Shown: positions 1-11,118 of the stretch, piece after piece
How the letters are laid out: each line of letters opens with the position of its first letter
Numbering within the stretch: the stretch's first letter is position 1
Assembly (NCBI GenBank): GCA_036245805.1
Contig: BTRK01000006.1
Coordinates: forward strand, 6,737,613-6,801,612
Reading direction: 5' to 3'
Length of the DNA stretch: 64,000 nt
DNA from: Pristionchus mayeri
Taxonomy: Eukaryota > Nematoda > Chromadorea > Rhabditida > Neodiplogasteridae
The notes under the pieces: generated by a model
The model's input: only the letters and a program-made list of their open reading frames with translations
The model's database searches: none
Told to the model about the DNA's origin: nothing
Made by a program: the position numbers and the translations under genes

Positions 1-24
1 TCGGTCATTCTTGTTTTATTTCAG

Positions 25-3000
25 GTATTCAATGAGCGAAACAAGGGATTGGAAGCCAATTGATGAGGTTCATCTTGACGAGAATCGTGTAGTTGTTACT
101 TCAACGATGCTGATCCCTCATCAAATACACTGCCATAAAGAAAGTAAGCCGTCGCTGTTATTATATTTGTTGTTGTTGGTTTTATAGTTGTTATTTTTGT
201 TGTTGTTTTCCTTGAAATATACTCAATACAATTCAGAAAAATGCGATCTGCAATACTACGAGCCCAAAGCAGGGAGTTGCGGTTTAGTAAATGAATGCGT
301 TGAGGTTGGTTTGCTCAATTAAAGGAGTGCTCCGGGGAATGAATGCTAGGTAGTCCTACAACGAAAGTTCTGCGCTCTCAATGAGATACTGTAGCGAATT
401 TAGTCCGAGAAAAATGCGATAAATAAGTAGAGCGAGTGGAACATAAACCAACCAGGCGCGACCCTGTGCTTTCAATGAACTTTGCGCATATGTAAATAGC
501 CTCAGAGGCGTCGGAGGAACTTCGGACAAAGTGCTTTCTGATCGGGTGAGCGTCCTCTTCAACATACACACTGTCACTATGGGTGACTGAACATTCCCCG
601 GAGCACCCCTTTAAAACGCAAAATTTAAAATTTGTCATTTTGATACTTCTTTTGTTCATTGCCCATTCCCCTGCACCCTTCTTACCAGAGTTCGAGAAAT
701 GAAACCATGGTCTCTTCATTCTACACACTCTCTCGCCATTCGACCGGTCGAGATAGTGTGTAAAATGAAGAGACGGTGACCCGAATTACGAACTCTACTT
801 CTTACCATGTACCATCGCTCGCCTTCGCTGACGACTTGTTTGACTGCAAAACCTAGGGAAATATACCAAGAAAATTATGTATGTAGTTCGCAACTCGGTT
901 TTTCCTTGACAACACTATCACAATCGATCGAGTGGTGACAAACCAATTACCCGAATTCCTAGCACTAAAGCTGATTGGGGATCTAGAGGGTAACGTGGCC
1001 TAGACGATCTGGGTCAGAAACCAGAGAAGTATCATAATTTAAGTTTTTATTCAGCCACTTCTGTCAGACGGATTTTTCGTTAGCTGCCCTGGTGACTACG
1101 GATCGCAAGTGAATTTTAATAAAACGTGAGGATTTTTTTAAAATCTAAAAGTGTTTGCTGACAATAGTTATTCCTTTGAAGTCTCACAAAGTCGTTCCTC
1201 AGTATCAGCCAATGATGCGAATATTTAATTGTGGATAGGTTCCGTTTTTGAAGTAAAAAAATACAAATTGCAAATATGCACGGCGTACACAAGTCTATTA
1301 CGAATATGTTAAATATTATCAATTGAAGGCAGCCAACCTGGGAGAACGCGATTATCACATGTTCCGCTGACCAATTCATGGTTAAACTAACAGAATCTGA
1401 AAGAGAGGAAATTCGGTTTCCCATCGGAATTAGATGTATACGAAAGAAGATTGCCAAGTATTATGAGTCGTCCTGCAATTCAGAAAATGAAGAATGCAGA
1501 GAGGTGATTTTTTGGTTGTTACATAGTTTTGTTCTCTTCATCCTTTACACTATCTCAGTAAGTATGGATAAGATAATGAGAAAATGGAGTTTTTGCAGCC
1601 TCGGAATTGCAACAAGCTGAGATGCGATGACTACTGGAGTTTGCAGTATGAACTTTTTTTTCACTGCATCGTTTTCTGCCCCCCCCCCCCCTCATTGTCC
1701 ATAGCCGTCCATCTTTGAGGGGTTTAGCGTGGGCAAAACATGGCGGAATACATTAAAATGAGGGGGTGTGGCCAGAAACCGGAGAAGGGCCCAAAAACCG
1801 ATATGTTAACCAAAAAAGCGTTGATTTCAGAATGAAGTCCGCTAAATTGAACCACTAATGGACAGAAGCTGGTGATGTAAAGTGCAACTCGGACAAGTTC
1901 GAGGTCGATGGCGAAATATCGGACGATCAAGTCAAGTTTAGATGCATCCGACGAAGTAAGTTGTAAATTATTGTAAATTCGATTAAATTTCAAACATTTG
2001 AAAATGTATATGTATTGCTACGCATATTCACGCCATGCTGTGTTGGCTCGAGTTTTTTGTGAATTTAGCAAAAGTGAACACTATTGGGACGATCTCACCA
2101 ACGAGGATTCCAATAATTAAAAATAACCTTTCAGAGTGTGGACTGTGCGCGAACCCTTGCCCTAACTGCATCGAGAGTTCTTCCTTCAACAATATGTCGA
2201 AGTGGGATGATTGTGCCGTATTCAGTGTATGTATTCACAAATATAATATATTTTAGATTTATCGCCCCTAATTGGAAATTTGGTATGCTAGGGTTGCGCG
2301 AACGAGGTCGGCAATTTCGTTCCCTTTTTCCCCCTTCCCATCTCCCTTTCGTACGTGCTCATTATTGGAGCAATGGTCTGACTCTCTTCAGTTTGCACTC
2401 TCCTTCGCCGGTCAGAGAGACGAGAGAGCGTGCAAACAGAAGAGAGCCAGATGGTTGCTCCATTATTGAGCGGTTTCGACCCTCGTCCCACACGAAATCT
2501 CGAAGAAAAGTGCCAGGGGGTACGAAAATCATCCCGACATTGCACCAATTTTTCGCGCTCCTTTTCCACTCCTCTTCACTCTCTCCGCCTTGGAGAAATC
2601 GCCAAATTTGTCTGAATAGTCAATCCAAAAATATAATGAACACGACACAATTAAAAAACAAACTCTTCATGAAAGCAATTTCATCACCTTCAATCTGATT
2701 TCTCTCATCTTATTTAGCATTGAAATTACTTAAATAATTAATATAATATAATAAAACATAATAAGACTAATTAATTATTCTTTTTAAATTATCGAATTTA
2801 AAGTATCTTTAAAAAAAATTAAAGTATCACTTAATTTGAGGCTTAGCAAATAATGCAAATTTTAAATAGAATCATATTTGGCGATTTACTTTGAAAGGCG
2901 ATATCATTTATTTTTTCGAACGTTATGATTGACACGAAAAAACTCTATCACTCAGATCAGGAGGCATGCGAAAAATTTGTCCAATGTCGGGATTTTGCCC

Positions 3001-6000
3001 TCTGACAGGTCTGGTTGGCGCGCACGAATTTGGAGGGAGAGCGTGAGAGAGAATGGGAAGAGTGTGCGGATATCCCGATGCAGTATGCACATTCGGCACA
3101 TCATCATTTTCTGCCCACCATACCCCCTCATTTCCCATTCCCGCCAATCAATGAGGGGTTGAGCGTCCGAAAATCAGAGTCGAATGCATCAAAATGAGAG
3201 GGCTAGACTTCGTTTCTGCACCTATAATATGTGCTGAAACATATATTCGCATTTCAGTGCGGAGAAAACACTTGGACCAACATATACGATAAGGCCACTC
3301 GTCAAACTGTGCCATTACAAGGAAACCTAATTTGCAACTACACCGAGACGGATGGAACTCTATGGACTGCCAATGGAGCAGCGATAACATCATCACTTAA
3401 CGGTGTGACTTGTGAGAGTACGTTCCACGATTTATTTTGTTTGTTTTTTTAAAGATAAATTTTAAGAAATTTGCAAAGACGAATCGCCGATAAAAAGTTT
3501 TTGCAAGCATAAAGAAGACCATAAATGTGCCCAAGTACAGGTGAATTTATGTTTTATATAATTTATTTTTGCTGTTTTATTCGTCTAAAACCGTATTTTA
3601 TTTTAAATATTTGTTTAAATAATATAATGTGTTTGTTCAGTGGAAGGACAATGTGCCGCAAGGCTGCGCAAGCAAAATGTACTTTGAGCCGGAGGCGAGC
3701 GAGCCGGTGAGTTTTACTTCCACGGACTCTTCTTCCGTTTCTGGGCACTTACACCCACCCTCTCCCTAATCTACAATACACAACACACCGTATGAATTTG
3801 CATTTGTATTCCATACTGGATACGAATCTTATACATGAGTAGATCTATAATCGGAATCTAGGGGCATGTCCAATTACGAATTGAAACAATTTGGCAAAGG
3901 CTATTTCGGAAGTTGCCCGGGATTGTGCGGAAGCGCGTTTTCTCCCTCCGTGATTCTTGGCGCTCAACCACTTAATGATAGACGGGCATGATCACTGAGA
4001 GGGGAGGATTGGACAAAAACCGAATAACAGTGATAACAATAAAACAAATCCCAAGTTGCATTACATGTTTTTTAAGCATGTAAATGAGGTTGTCAAGCTC
4101 TGTGGGATATTGCTCCGCACTTACACATAAGTGAATTGCGATTGTTGAATTAATTTCCGAATATTGCATCCGACTTTGTAGACTGTAATCGACAAAGTGA
4201 TGTGCAACTTGCGCAATGGTTCGTGGATCGGCATTACATTCGATGGCCGCGGCAACCACAACATGACAATACCCATAGGCAGCAATTTATTCTGCCATTC
4301 AGGTTAGCCTATCTTCATATTTAAAAGCAGGCGTTATTTTTATCGACATTCATTACCGTTTTGGATAGGTAACAATTCTCGCACCTGCGAATTATAAGAC
4401 GACAAAAATGTTTCAATTTATGTTTAAAAAACACCGTACTAAATACGAATTCGTATTTACTTGTAGATAGAGTCCGCTATTCGGGTAATAGTCTCTTCAT
4501 TGTCAATGCTCTCTCACCGGTCGACCGGTCGAGAGAGTGTTTGAAATGAGGAGACGATTACCCTATTAACACAGTCTACTTGTAGATAAGGGATGTGATG
4601 CGGACAGACATTTCGGAGACTAAAAACATTTTGTATATAGTAACAGGCTTAAGAAAAAAAAAAATTTGCTTTTCGCTGCTGACATTTTTATTTCTTTCCG
4701 CACAAAAAAGTCGCCAACATAAAAGTTATTGGAAATAATTTTCCGCGCATTTTAAGACCAATGCCTCCTTTCTAGCTCAACTGGGAGCTGAAATACAGTA
4801 GAGCCGGGGGCAAAACCGGAAAATTCCTAAAAGCCGGCTCTGCAACCAAAACCAATGACCTACATTTTTCAAAATCATTACTCCAGGGTATTATACCAAC
4901 ACAATATGGATTAAATTTGAGACAAAAATTAAAAAATGTTTTCGCACTCATCCAGTGGCTCGCGATACACGTGTTACATCCAACTTATTCCAATCTTGAA
5001 AAAAATAATTAAAAGCTTTGTAAAAAAATTTTCAAAAAATTTGAGTTCACATCTTCGATTTTGTCGTTTTTGCATGGTGAAAAAATTCCCACTAATACAT
5101 CCCATTTCTATCAAAACTGAATAAATCGAAAGTATAGTTTCTTGTGAGCAATTTTATCTAAAAGAATATTCAACGTTTGACTAAATTCCACTGCTTCATT
5201 CTTTTGAATTTTTTGCAGAAATTGAGATTAGTGAGAGATAGAAGCATGAGAATCTTAGAGATTTGCATGCAAACATATCGAAATGTAACTTTTTATAATT
5301 CAATTTGATGTTCTGCTTCATGAAACTCCTATAACAATCACCTATCATAACAATTTGATTATTAGCAAATTAGTGTATTCGAGGATTTACGCAATTGCAA
5401 TTTTGGCGCCTGGATCCCGTTCCTAAGGAATCGTGTCCGGGGGTTTGCCATTATGGTCGATTCTTACCGATCCGGTCTCTTAAAACATTTGAATATTCCT
5501 GATTAAAGCCAACTTTATTGCAGCCGAAAAATGAGTCTGTGGATGGAGTTACACGCATCTGGTGTGAATGGAAAAATGTCATGTGGGTCTTGAATAAATC
5601 AAATTTCCGCCATGAAGGGTAACGCCAAAAATTGCATTTTAATTTCAAGGTTAACTTTCGCGTCAGAAGACATGATTGTGAAGAATGTGAAATGCGATGC
5701 AAACGATGTTTGGATTACAAAGGACTCAACATATGAAGTTATGCACTCATCAGAAAAACAAACTATGAGCTGTGGGCCTGATACAAGTGAGATGATATTT
5801 TGTTCAGTAGAACAATTTTTAAAAAAATCAACAGAATGTCAAGCCAGTATTCGATACGAAAAGAAAGATTGTCCGAAAGAGTGTCATAGGGTATGTGCCT
5901 ATTGAAGTGATTCCGGTGACACTGCGAACTTTCCCACATATATGAGCCTGTTCGCATAAGAATCGAGCAGATCCTGACGGTCAAGGGACAGCAAGAAAAC

Positions 6001-6491
6001 TGGATTTCACGAAACAATGCGTTTTGGGGTAATTGAAGGCGCTGGCAATGTGTTTTCGTGGGGCCGTCTGGAGCCAACTAAGGCACTTTATGCAAAATGT
6101 GCGTGCCAGCCCTTTTCAGCACATCCGATTACCCAACATACACTGTTATAGAGAATCGATAGTTGTTGGCCTTGAATCCATTAATATCTGCTCGATTATT
6201 AGGCAGAGGGGCTCATACTGCAATTAGCGGAATATATTTGTAATATATAATGTAAAGTTTTTTAGCCACGTGAAAAGGATTCAAATTTTTTGACATGTGA
6301 AGCTGACAATTACATATTGGAGTACGATATATTTGATCTTGGCTAAATGCCCATTTCATAAGTTTTTTAATTTTATTTATTTCGAACTAAATTTGAATAG
6401 AAGTAAAAAAAAAGATTATTATTCAGATCTAGCGATGGTCATATCTGGGTTGAGAGTGAATTTGTCTACTGCGTTGATGAAATATTATATG
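25..6491 (+). CDS. Cysteine-rich modular extracellular-type protein, 5' partial, running into a palindrome
   Basis: I do not recognise the family. Exons read by splice sites and phase: 25-143, 237-304, 1333-1503, 1598-1647, 1866-1955, 2135-2226, 3258-3417, 3467-3534 and 3641-3705, then inside the palindrome's left arm 5524-5582, 5650-5890, about 6266-6341 and 6427-6491. Most junctions agree in phase; 1647 to 1866 and 6341 to 6427 do not, so an exon or boundary there is wrong. The peptide is repetitive: units of roughly C-x(4-9)-W/F-x(12-20)-C occur in the exons at 1333 (ITCSADQF...IRC), 1866 (VKCNSDKF...FRC), 3258 (CGENTW...ICNY, then DGTLW...VTC), 5650 (VKCDANDVW...MSC) and 6427 (DGHIW...VYC), joined by short Cys-rich linkers. 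No transmembrane segment is visible. Even cysteine spacing suggests an extracellular disulfide-bonded protein. The 5' end lies outside the window and no stop or 3' exon was found before the palindrome centre. Confidence 0.55.
319..614. mobile_element. TTAA-flanked fold-back MITE, copy 1
   Basis: Inverted ends starting AAGGAGTGCTCCGGGG and ending with its near-complement, bounded by TTAA at 319-322 and 611-614. The interior is non-coding. It is homologous to 50731-51025 over its length. It sits in an intron of the cysteine-rich gene. TTAA target duplication is typical of piggyBac-type elements; that assignment is inference. Confidence 0.8.
687..796. mobile_element. Short hairpin MITE with GACCGGTC core (AGAGTTCG type)
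   Basis: Inverted ends AGAGTTCG and CGAACTCT. The inner arms pair GTCTCTTCATT with AATGAAGAGAC, and the centre contains GACCGGTCGAG. Same family as 26873-26970, 37331-37443 and 60871-60982. Intronic in the cysteine-rich gene. Confidence 0.85.
1670..1760. repeat. Short dispersed repeat with CCCCTCAT / ATGAGGGG ends, copy 1
   Basis: An approximately 90 bp unit starting TTTTCTGCCC, with a long C run and CCCCTCATT, and ending near AAAATGAGGGGG. A diverged second copy with the same order of blocks lies at 3105-3205, in another intron of the same gene. Weakly self-complementary. Confidence 0.6.
2365..2462. mobile_element. Short hairpin MITE (TTGGAGCAATGG type)
   Basis: The left arm starts TTGGAGCAATGGTCTG and pairs with CAGATGGTTGCTCCA on the right. 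The inner part has CACTCTCCTTCGCCGGTC and GAGAGCGTGCAAAC, related to the core of the other short hairpins. Confidence 0.75.
3105..3205. repeat. Short dispersed repeat with CCCCTCAT / ATGAGAGG ends, copy 2
   Basis: It shares TTTTCTGCCC, CCCCTCATT, GAGGGGTT-AGCG and CATCAAAATGAG blocks, in order, with 1670-1760. Intronic. Confidence 0.6.
3706..4621. other. Intron-like stretch without recognised genes
   Basis: Between the last left-flank exon and the palindrome I see no convincing exon. It holds one short hairpin (4469-4580). An open stretch on the minus strand (about 3972-4259) has no recognisable motifs. Confidence 0.5.
4469..4580. mobile_element. Short hairpin MITE with GGTCGACCGGTC core
   Basis: Arms GGGTAATAGTCTCTTCATT and AATGAGGAGACGATTACCC flank CTCTCACCGGTCGACCGGTC. 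Same core as 687-796 but more diverged ends (AGAGTCCG / ACAGTCTAC). It lies 40 bp outside the palindrome edge. Confidence 0.8.
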
Positions 6492-8968
6492 GTGAACACA
6501 CGAGTAATCCGTTCAGATGCAGAAAAAGACGTTTGCTTTTAAATCATTTTAACCTTCACACTATTTGGAGGCAAGCTCAAACCTAGGAACTTCTGCAGAA
6601 GGCCGGCCAAGTTAATGCACAATAATATTGTGAATTCTTCTCCCATGTACAGTCGCGCCGGAAAGTCACCGTACACTTTTCGAATTTGTTGTATCTTTTT
6701 GCCCAGGAAATATATCATTCTGGCACTCAGGTCTGATGTACCAAATCCATCGGAGATTATGATCATGGTATTATGATATGACGTCATCGCATAGTTATTG
6801 CGTAGACGTCATACCTTAATACCATGATCATAATCTCCGATGGATTTGGTACATCAGACCTGAGTGCCAGAATGATATATTTCCTGGGCAAAAAGATACA
6901 ACAAATTCGAAAAGTGTACGGTGACTTTCCGGCGCGACTGTACATGGGAGAAGAATTCACAATATTATTGTGCATTAACTTGGCCGGCCTTCTGCAGAAG
7001 TTCCTAGGTTTGAGCTTGCCTCCAAATAGTGTGAAGGTTAAAATGATTTAAAAGCAAACGTCTTTTTCTGCATCTGAACGGATTACTCGTGTGTTCACCA
7101 TATAATATTTCATCAACGCAGTAGACAAATTCACTCTCAACCCAGATATGACCATCGCTAGATCTGAATAATAATCTTTTTTTTTACTTCTATTCAAATT
7201 TAGTTCGAAATAAATAAAATTAAAAAACTTATGAAATGGGCATTTAGCCAAGATCAAATATATCGTACTCCAATATGTAATTGTCAGCTTCACATGTCAA
7301 AAAATTTGAATCCTTTTCACGTGGCTAAAAAACTTTACATTATATATTACAAATATATTCCGCTAATTGCAGTATGAGCCCCTCTGCCTAATAATTTAGC
7401 AGATATTAATGGATTCAAGGCCAACAACTATCGATTCTCTATAACAGTGTATGTTGGGTAATCGGATGTGCTGAAAAGGGCTGGCACGCACATTTTGCAT
7501 AAAGTGCCTTAGTTGGCTCCAGACGGCCCCACGAAAACACATTGTCAGCGCCTTCAATTACCCCAAAACGCATTGTTTCGTGAAATCCAGTTTTCTTGCT
7601 GTCCCTTGACCGTCAGGATCTGCTCGATTCTTATGCGAACAGCCTCATATATGTGGGAAAGTTCGCAGTGTCACCGGAATCACTTCAATAGGCACATACC
7701 CTATGACACTCTTTCGGACAATCTTTCTTTTCGTATCGAATACTGGCTTGACATTCTGTTGATTTTTTTAAAAATTGTTCTACTGAACAAAATATCATCT
7801 CACTTGTATCAGGCCCACAGCTCATAGTTTGTTTTTCTGATGAGTGCATAACTTCATATGTTGAGTCCTTTGTAATCCAAACATCGTTTGCATCGCATTT
7901 CACATTCTTCACAATCATGTCTTCTGACGCGAAAGTTAACCTTGAAATTAAAATGCAATTTTTGGCGTTACCCTTCATGGCGGAAATTTGATTTATTCAA
8001 GACCCACATGACATTTTTCCATTCACACCAGATGCGTGTAACTCCATCCACAGACTCATTTTTCGGCTGCAATAAAGTTGGCTTTAATCAGGAATATTCA
8101 AATGTTTTAAGAGACCGGATCGGTAAGAATCGACCATAATGGCAAACCCCCGGACACGATTCCTTAGGAACGGGATCCAGGCGCCAAAATTGCAATTGCG
8201 TAAATCCTCGAATACACTAATTTGCTAATAATCAAATTGTTATGATAGGTGATTGTTATAGGAGTTTCATGAAGCAGAACATCAAATTGAATTATAAAAA
8301 GTTACATTTCGATATGTTTGCATGCAAATCTCTAAGATTCTCATGCTTCTATCTCTCACTAATCTCAATTTCTGCAAAAAATTCAAAAGAATGAAGCAGT
8401 GGAATTTAGTCAAACGTTGAATATTCTTTTAGATAAAATTGCTCACAAGAAACTATACTTTCGATTTATTCAGTTTTGATAGAAATGGGATGTATTAGTG
8501 GGAATTTTTTCACCATGCAAAAACGACAAAATCGAAGATGTGAACTCAAATTTTTTGAAAATTTTTTTACAAAGCTTTTAATTATTTTTTTCAAGATTGG
8601 AATAAGTTGGATGTAACACGTGTATCGCGAGCCACTGGATGAGTGCGAAAACATTTTTTAATTTTTGTCTCAAATTTAATCCATATTGTGTTGGTATAAT
8701 ACCCTGGAGTAATGATTTTGAAAAATGTAGGTCATTGGTTTTGGTTGCAGAGCCGGCTTTTAGGAATTTTCCGGTTTTGCCCCCGGCTCTACTGTATTTC
8801 AGCTCCCAGTTGAGCTAGAAAGGAGGCATTGGTCTTAAAATGCGCGGAAAATTATTTCCAATAACTTTTATGTTGGCGACTTTTTTGTGCGGAAAGAAAT
8901 AAAAATGTCAGCAGCGAAAAGCAAAATTTTTTTTTTCTTAAGCCTGTTACTATATACAAAATGTTTTT
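4622..8968. repeat. 4.35 kb near-perfect palindrome (two 2.17 kb arms)
   Basis: Base i on the left pairs with base 13590-i on the right along the whole length without any indel that I could find. The centre is near 6795, in a GACGTC-rich stretch. I saw only a few substitutions, for example near 5945/7645, 6043/7547 and 6191/7399, so identity is above 99%. Each arm contains, outside to inside, a repeat block also found at 10.79-11.96 kb, gene exons, a repeat with TATGAGCC-type ends, more exons, and a block also found at 21.4 kb and 40 kb. Homology stops abruptly at 4621/8969. Confidence 0.95.
7099..8066 (-). pseudogene. Mirror-image copy of four exons of the cysteine-rich gene
   Basis: This is the right-arm copy of the exons at 5524-6491, on the opposite strand; coordinates of equivalent bases add up to 13590. 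The main exon (7700-7940) keeps an open frame of the same length as its left-arm twin (5650-5890), so no inactivating change is visible inside it. It has no 5' exons of its own on this strand before the next repeat (8650 onwards), so it is probably a non-functional duplicate. If instead the right arm is ancestral, the left arm is the copy. Confidence 0.6.
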
Positions 8969-11118
8969 GCTGATTATAGTAGAAGGAGTCATTGCGTGTC
9001 CAAGAAAAATAAGGGCGAGGTGCTCAACCTACCACCTTGTTGTCATTTTTTTGATCAAATCATGAAATATCCAAAAATAGAAAAAATAGTTTTTTTTGAA
9101 ACCTTTGCAAACATGTTCCGCGACGTCAGAATGGAACAATTAAAGCCATATTAACGACATTTGAGTGTTTATTACTAAAAAATACAACCTTGGGAAATAT
9201 TAAATAATGCCTTGTTTTCACGGCGTATTTGATATTATTCTCTCTCGCTGTTGAATAATTCGCATATTTATTTTTTCTCAGTATTAACGAATGTTTATTT
9301 GAGAACTTTAAATTGTGCAATGAACTTAGAGAGTATCTCTCGGTTGTTATAGTCTTGCGTCGCACTAGTTCTCACTTTTTTAAAATTCAAATCACGAAAT
9401 CTCGAAAAAAAAAATTAAATAAATTTTCGATAAGATGTTCATTGTGTTTTTGGGAGTACCTTAGATTTGGAAAGTTCATTGTTGGTTGATCATAACAGTA
9501 ATACATGGATTAAGAATATTTCCTTATTAATAGAAGCGGGTTAATGGTTACAATAGAACGAAATTTGTATCAATCGTATTCAGTTGCCTTTTTCGGGATT
9601 GGGGAGTAGTATGGGCCATCAATATTGGTAAATACTTTGTTGAGGAAATCAAGAGTGATAACTTCATGAACACCTTCCTCTGTGTAGATTTATTATGGTC
9701 CTTCTCAGGAAATCCACACAATCTTCTCCCGTCGCTCTTCCTTATCTTCTGATGGCCATACACGGCGGCTCTATTGAAATTTCTTGAGATCTCGTCGAAA
9801 TGCTTGGTGCAGATTTTCTCTTTCTGCCATCTCGAACGATCGGAGTGCTCATCCAGGAACACGCCTTCGTAATTGGCTATTATGAGAGCCTCCTCATCTG
9901 GAGCTCCGAAGTAATGCCCTTCCTTGTTGCTTGCCAGAGAGACGAGACTGCAATATGCAAATCGACAAGCTACGTATATTCAATTCTTACTCGATAAACT
10001 TGTTCGAACAGGACGATTTGGTGACTGCAGATTTCGGGCGAGGGATGTTTGTCTTCGGTGTTCCAAAGTAGCATGATTTCTTCACGCCCTGAATGAATTA
10101 TTTCAAAAATATAAAATAAAAAGTCTTACCACAGACTTTTTCCCTGACGTTCGCGCACGCGAAGAATATGAGAATGAGAATTTTGGATAGCAGATTCATC
10201 CTAAAATCGCACTAATTATTTTAATTGTGAACGAATTAGCCGCGAAAGTGAAGGAGATCAGCTATTTACGTTGAAAGAAAGAAAAGTACGCGGAGGAATT
10301 TGTGAGAGAGGTGGCGAGGAGGACAACACAGGCGAGAGATGAATAGGGAGAACGAGGGAGAACGAGGAAGTATTAGTGCGACGCAGGACTTGAGAATAAC
10401 AACCGAGATATACTCTCTAAGTTCATTGCACAATTTAAAGTTCTCAAATAAACATTCGTTAATACTGAGAAAAAATAAATATGCGAATTATTCAACAGCG
10501 AGAGAGAATAATATCAAATACGAAGTGAAAACAAGGCATTATTTAAAACGTCGTAATATTTCCCAAGGTTGTATTTTTTAGTAATACACACTCAAATGTC
10601 GTTAATATGGCTTTAATTGTTCCATTCTGACATCGCGGAACATGTTTGCAAAGGTTTCAAAAAAAACTATTTTTTTCTATTTTTGGATATTTCATGATTT
10701 GATCAAAAAAATGACAACAAGGTGGTAGGTTGAGCACCTCGCCCTTATTTTTCTTGGACACGCAATGACTCCTTCTACTATAATCAACAAAAACATTTTG
10801 TATATAGTAACAGGCTTAAGAAAAAATAATAATTTTTTGTTGGTCAAAAAATGGTTTTTCGCTGCTGACATTTTTATTTCTTTCCGCACAAAAAAGTCGC
10901 CAACATAAAAGTTATTGGAAATAATTTTCCGCGCATTTTAAGACTAATGCCACCTTTCTAGCTCAACTGGGAGCTGAAATACAGTAGAGCCGGGGGCAAA
11001 ACCGGAAAATTCCTAAAAGCCGGCTCTGGAACCAATGACCTACATTTTTCAAAATCATTACTCCAGGGTATTATACCAACACAATATGGATTAAATTTGA
11101 GACAAAAATTTAAAAATG
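8650..11118. repeat. Large inverted repeat with ~1 kb spacer
   Basis: Left arm 8650-9365 and right arm about 10395-11118 are inverted copies with a few small indels; for example, the right arm has an extra TTTTTTGTTGGTCAAAAAATGG-like block near 10830. The outermost block of the left arm is also the outer end of the 4.35 kb palindrome, so three copies of that block lie within 6.5 kb. On the right, a more diverged match to 4930-5490 continues to about 11960. The spacer (9366-10394) contains a candidate gene. Confidence 0.9.
9548..10199 (-). CDS. Candidate small secreted protein, possibly frame-damaged
   Basis: Reading the minus strand, an ATG at 10199 opens a classic signal peptide (MNLLSKILILIFFACANV) and exon 1 ends at a GTAAG donor (10130). 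Exon 2 is 10088-9991 and exon 3 is 9947-9548, with canonical 41 and 43 bp introns. Straight splicing gives a 73-residue product that ends early in exon 3. A different frame through exons 2 and 3 stays open to 9548 and looks more protein-like (HYFGAPDEEALII, then RWQKEKICTKHF). The two frames are off by one at the exon 1/2 junction, so either the short secreted peptide is right or there is a one-base lesion. The ICTKHF string recalls the THAP zinc-finger C-terminal half, but the other ligands are not visible. No family assigned. Confidence 0.4.

Noticed and set aside
356..728. Minus-strand ORFs near the left edge
   Set aside because: They cover a TTAA-flanked MITE and a hairpin; not coding.
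4622..8968. The palindrome as a pure sequencing artefact (missed hairpin adapter in a long read)
   Set aside because: The arms differ by several substitutions and the two outer flanks are different genomic contexts. Not excluded, but not the preferred reading.
9548..9862. THAP zinc-finger domain
   Set aside because: Only the ICTKHF-like half is present; the N-terminal Cys pair and AVPTY box are not visible.
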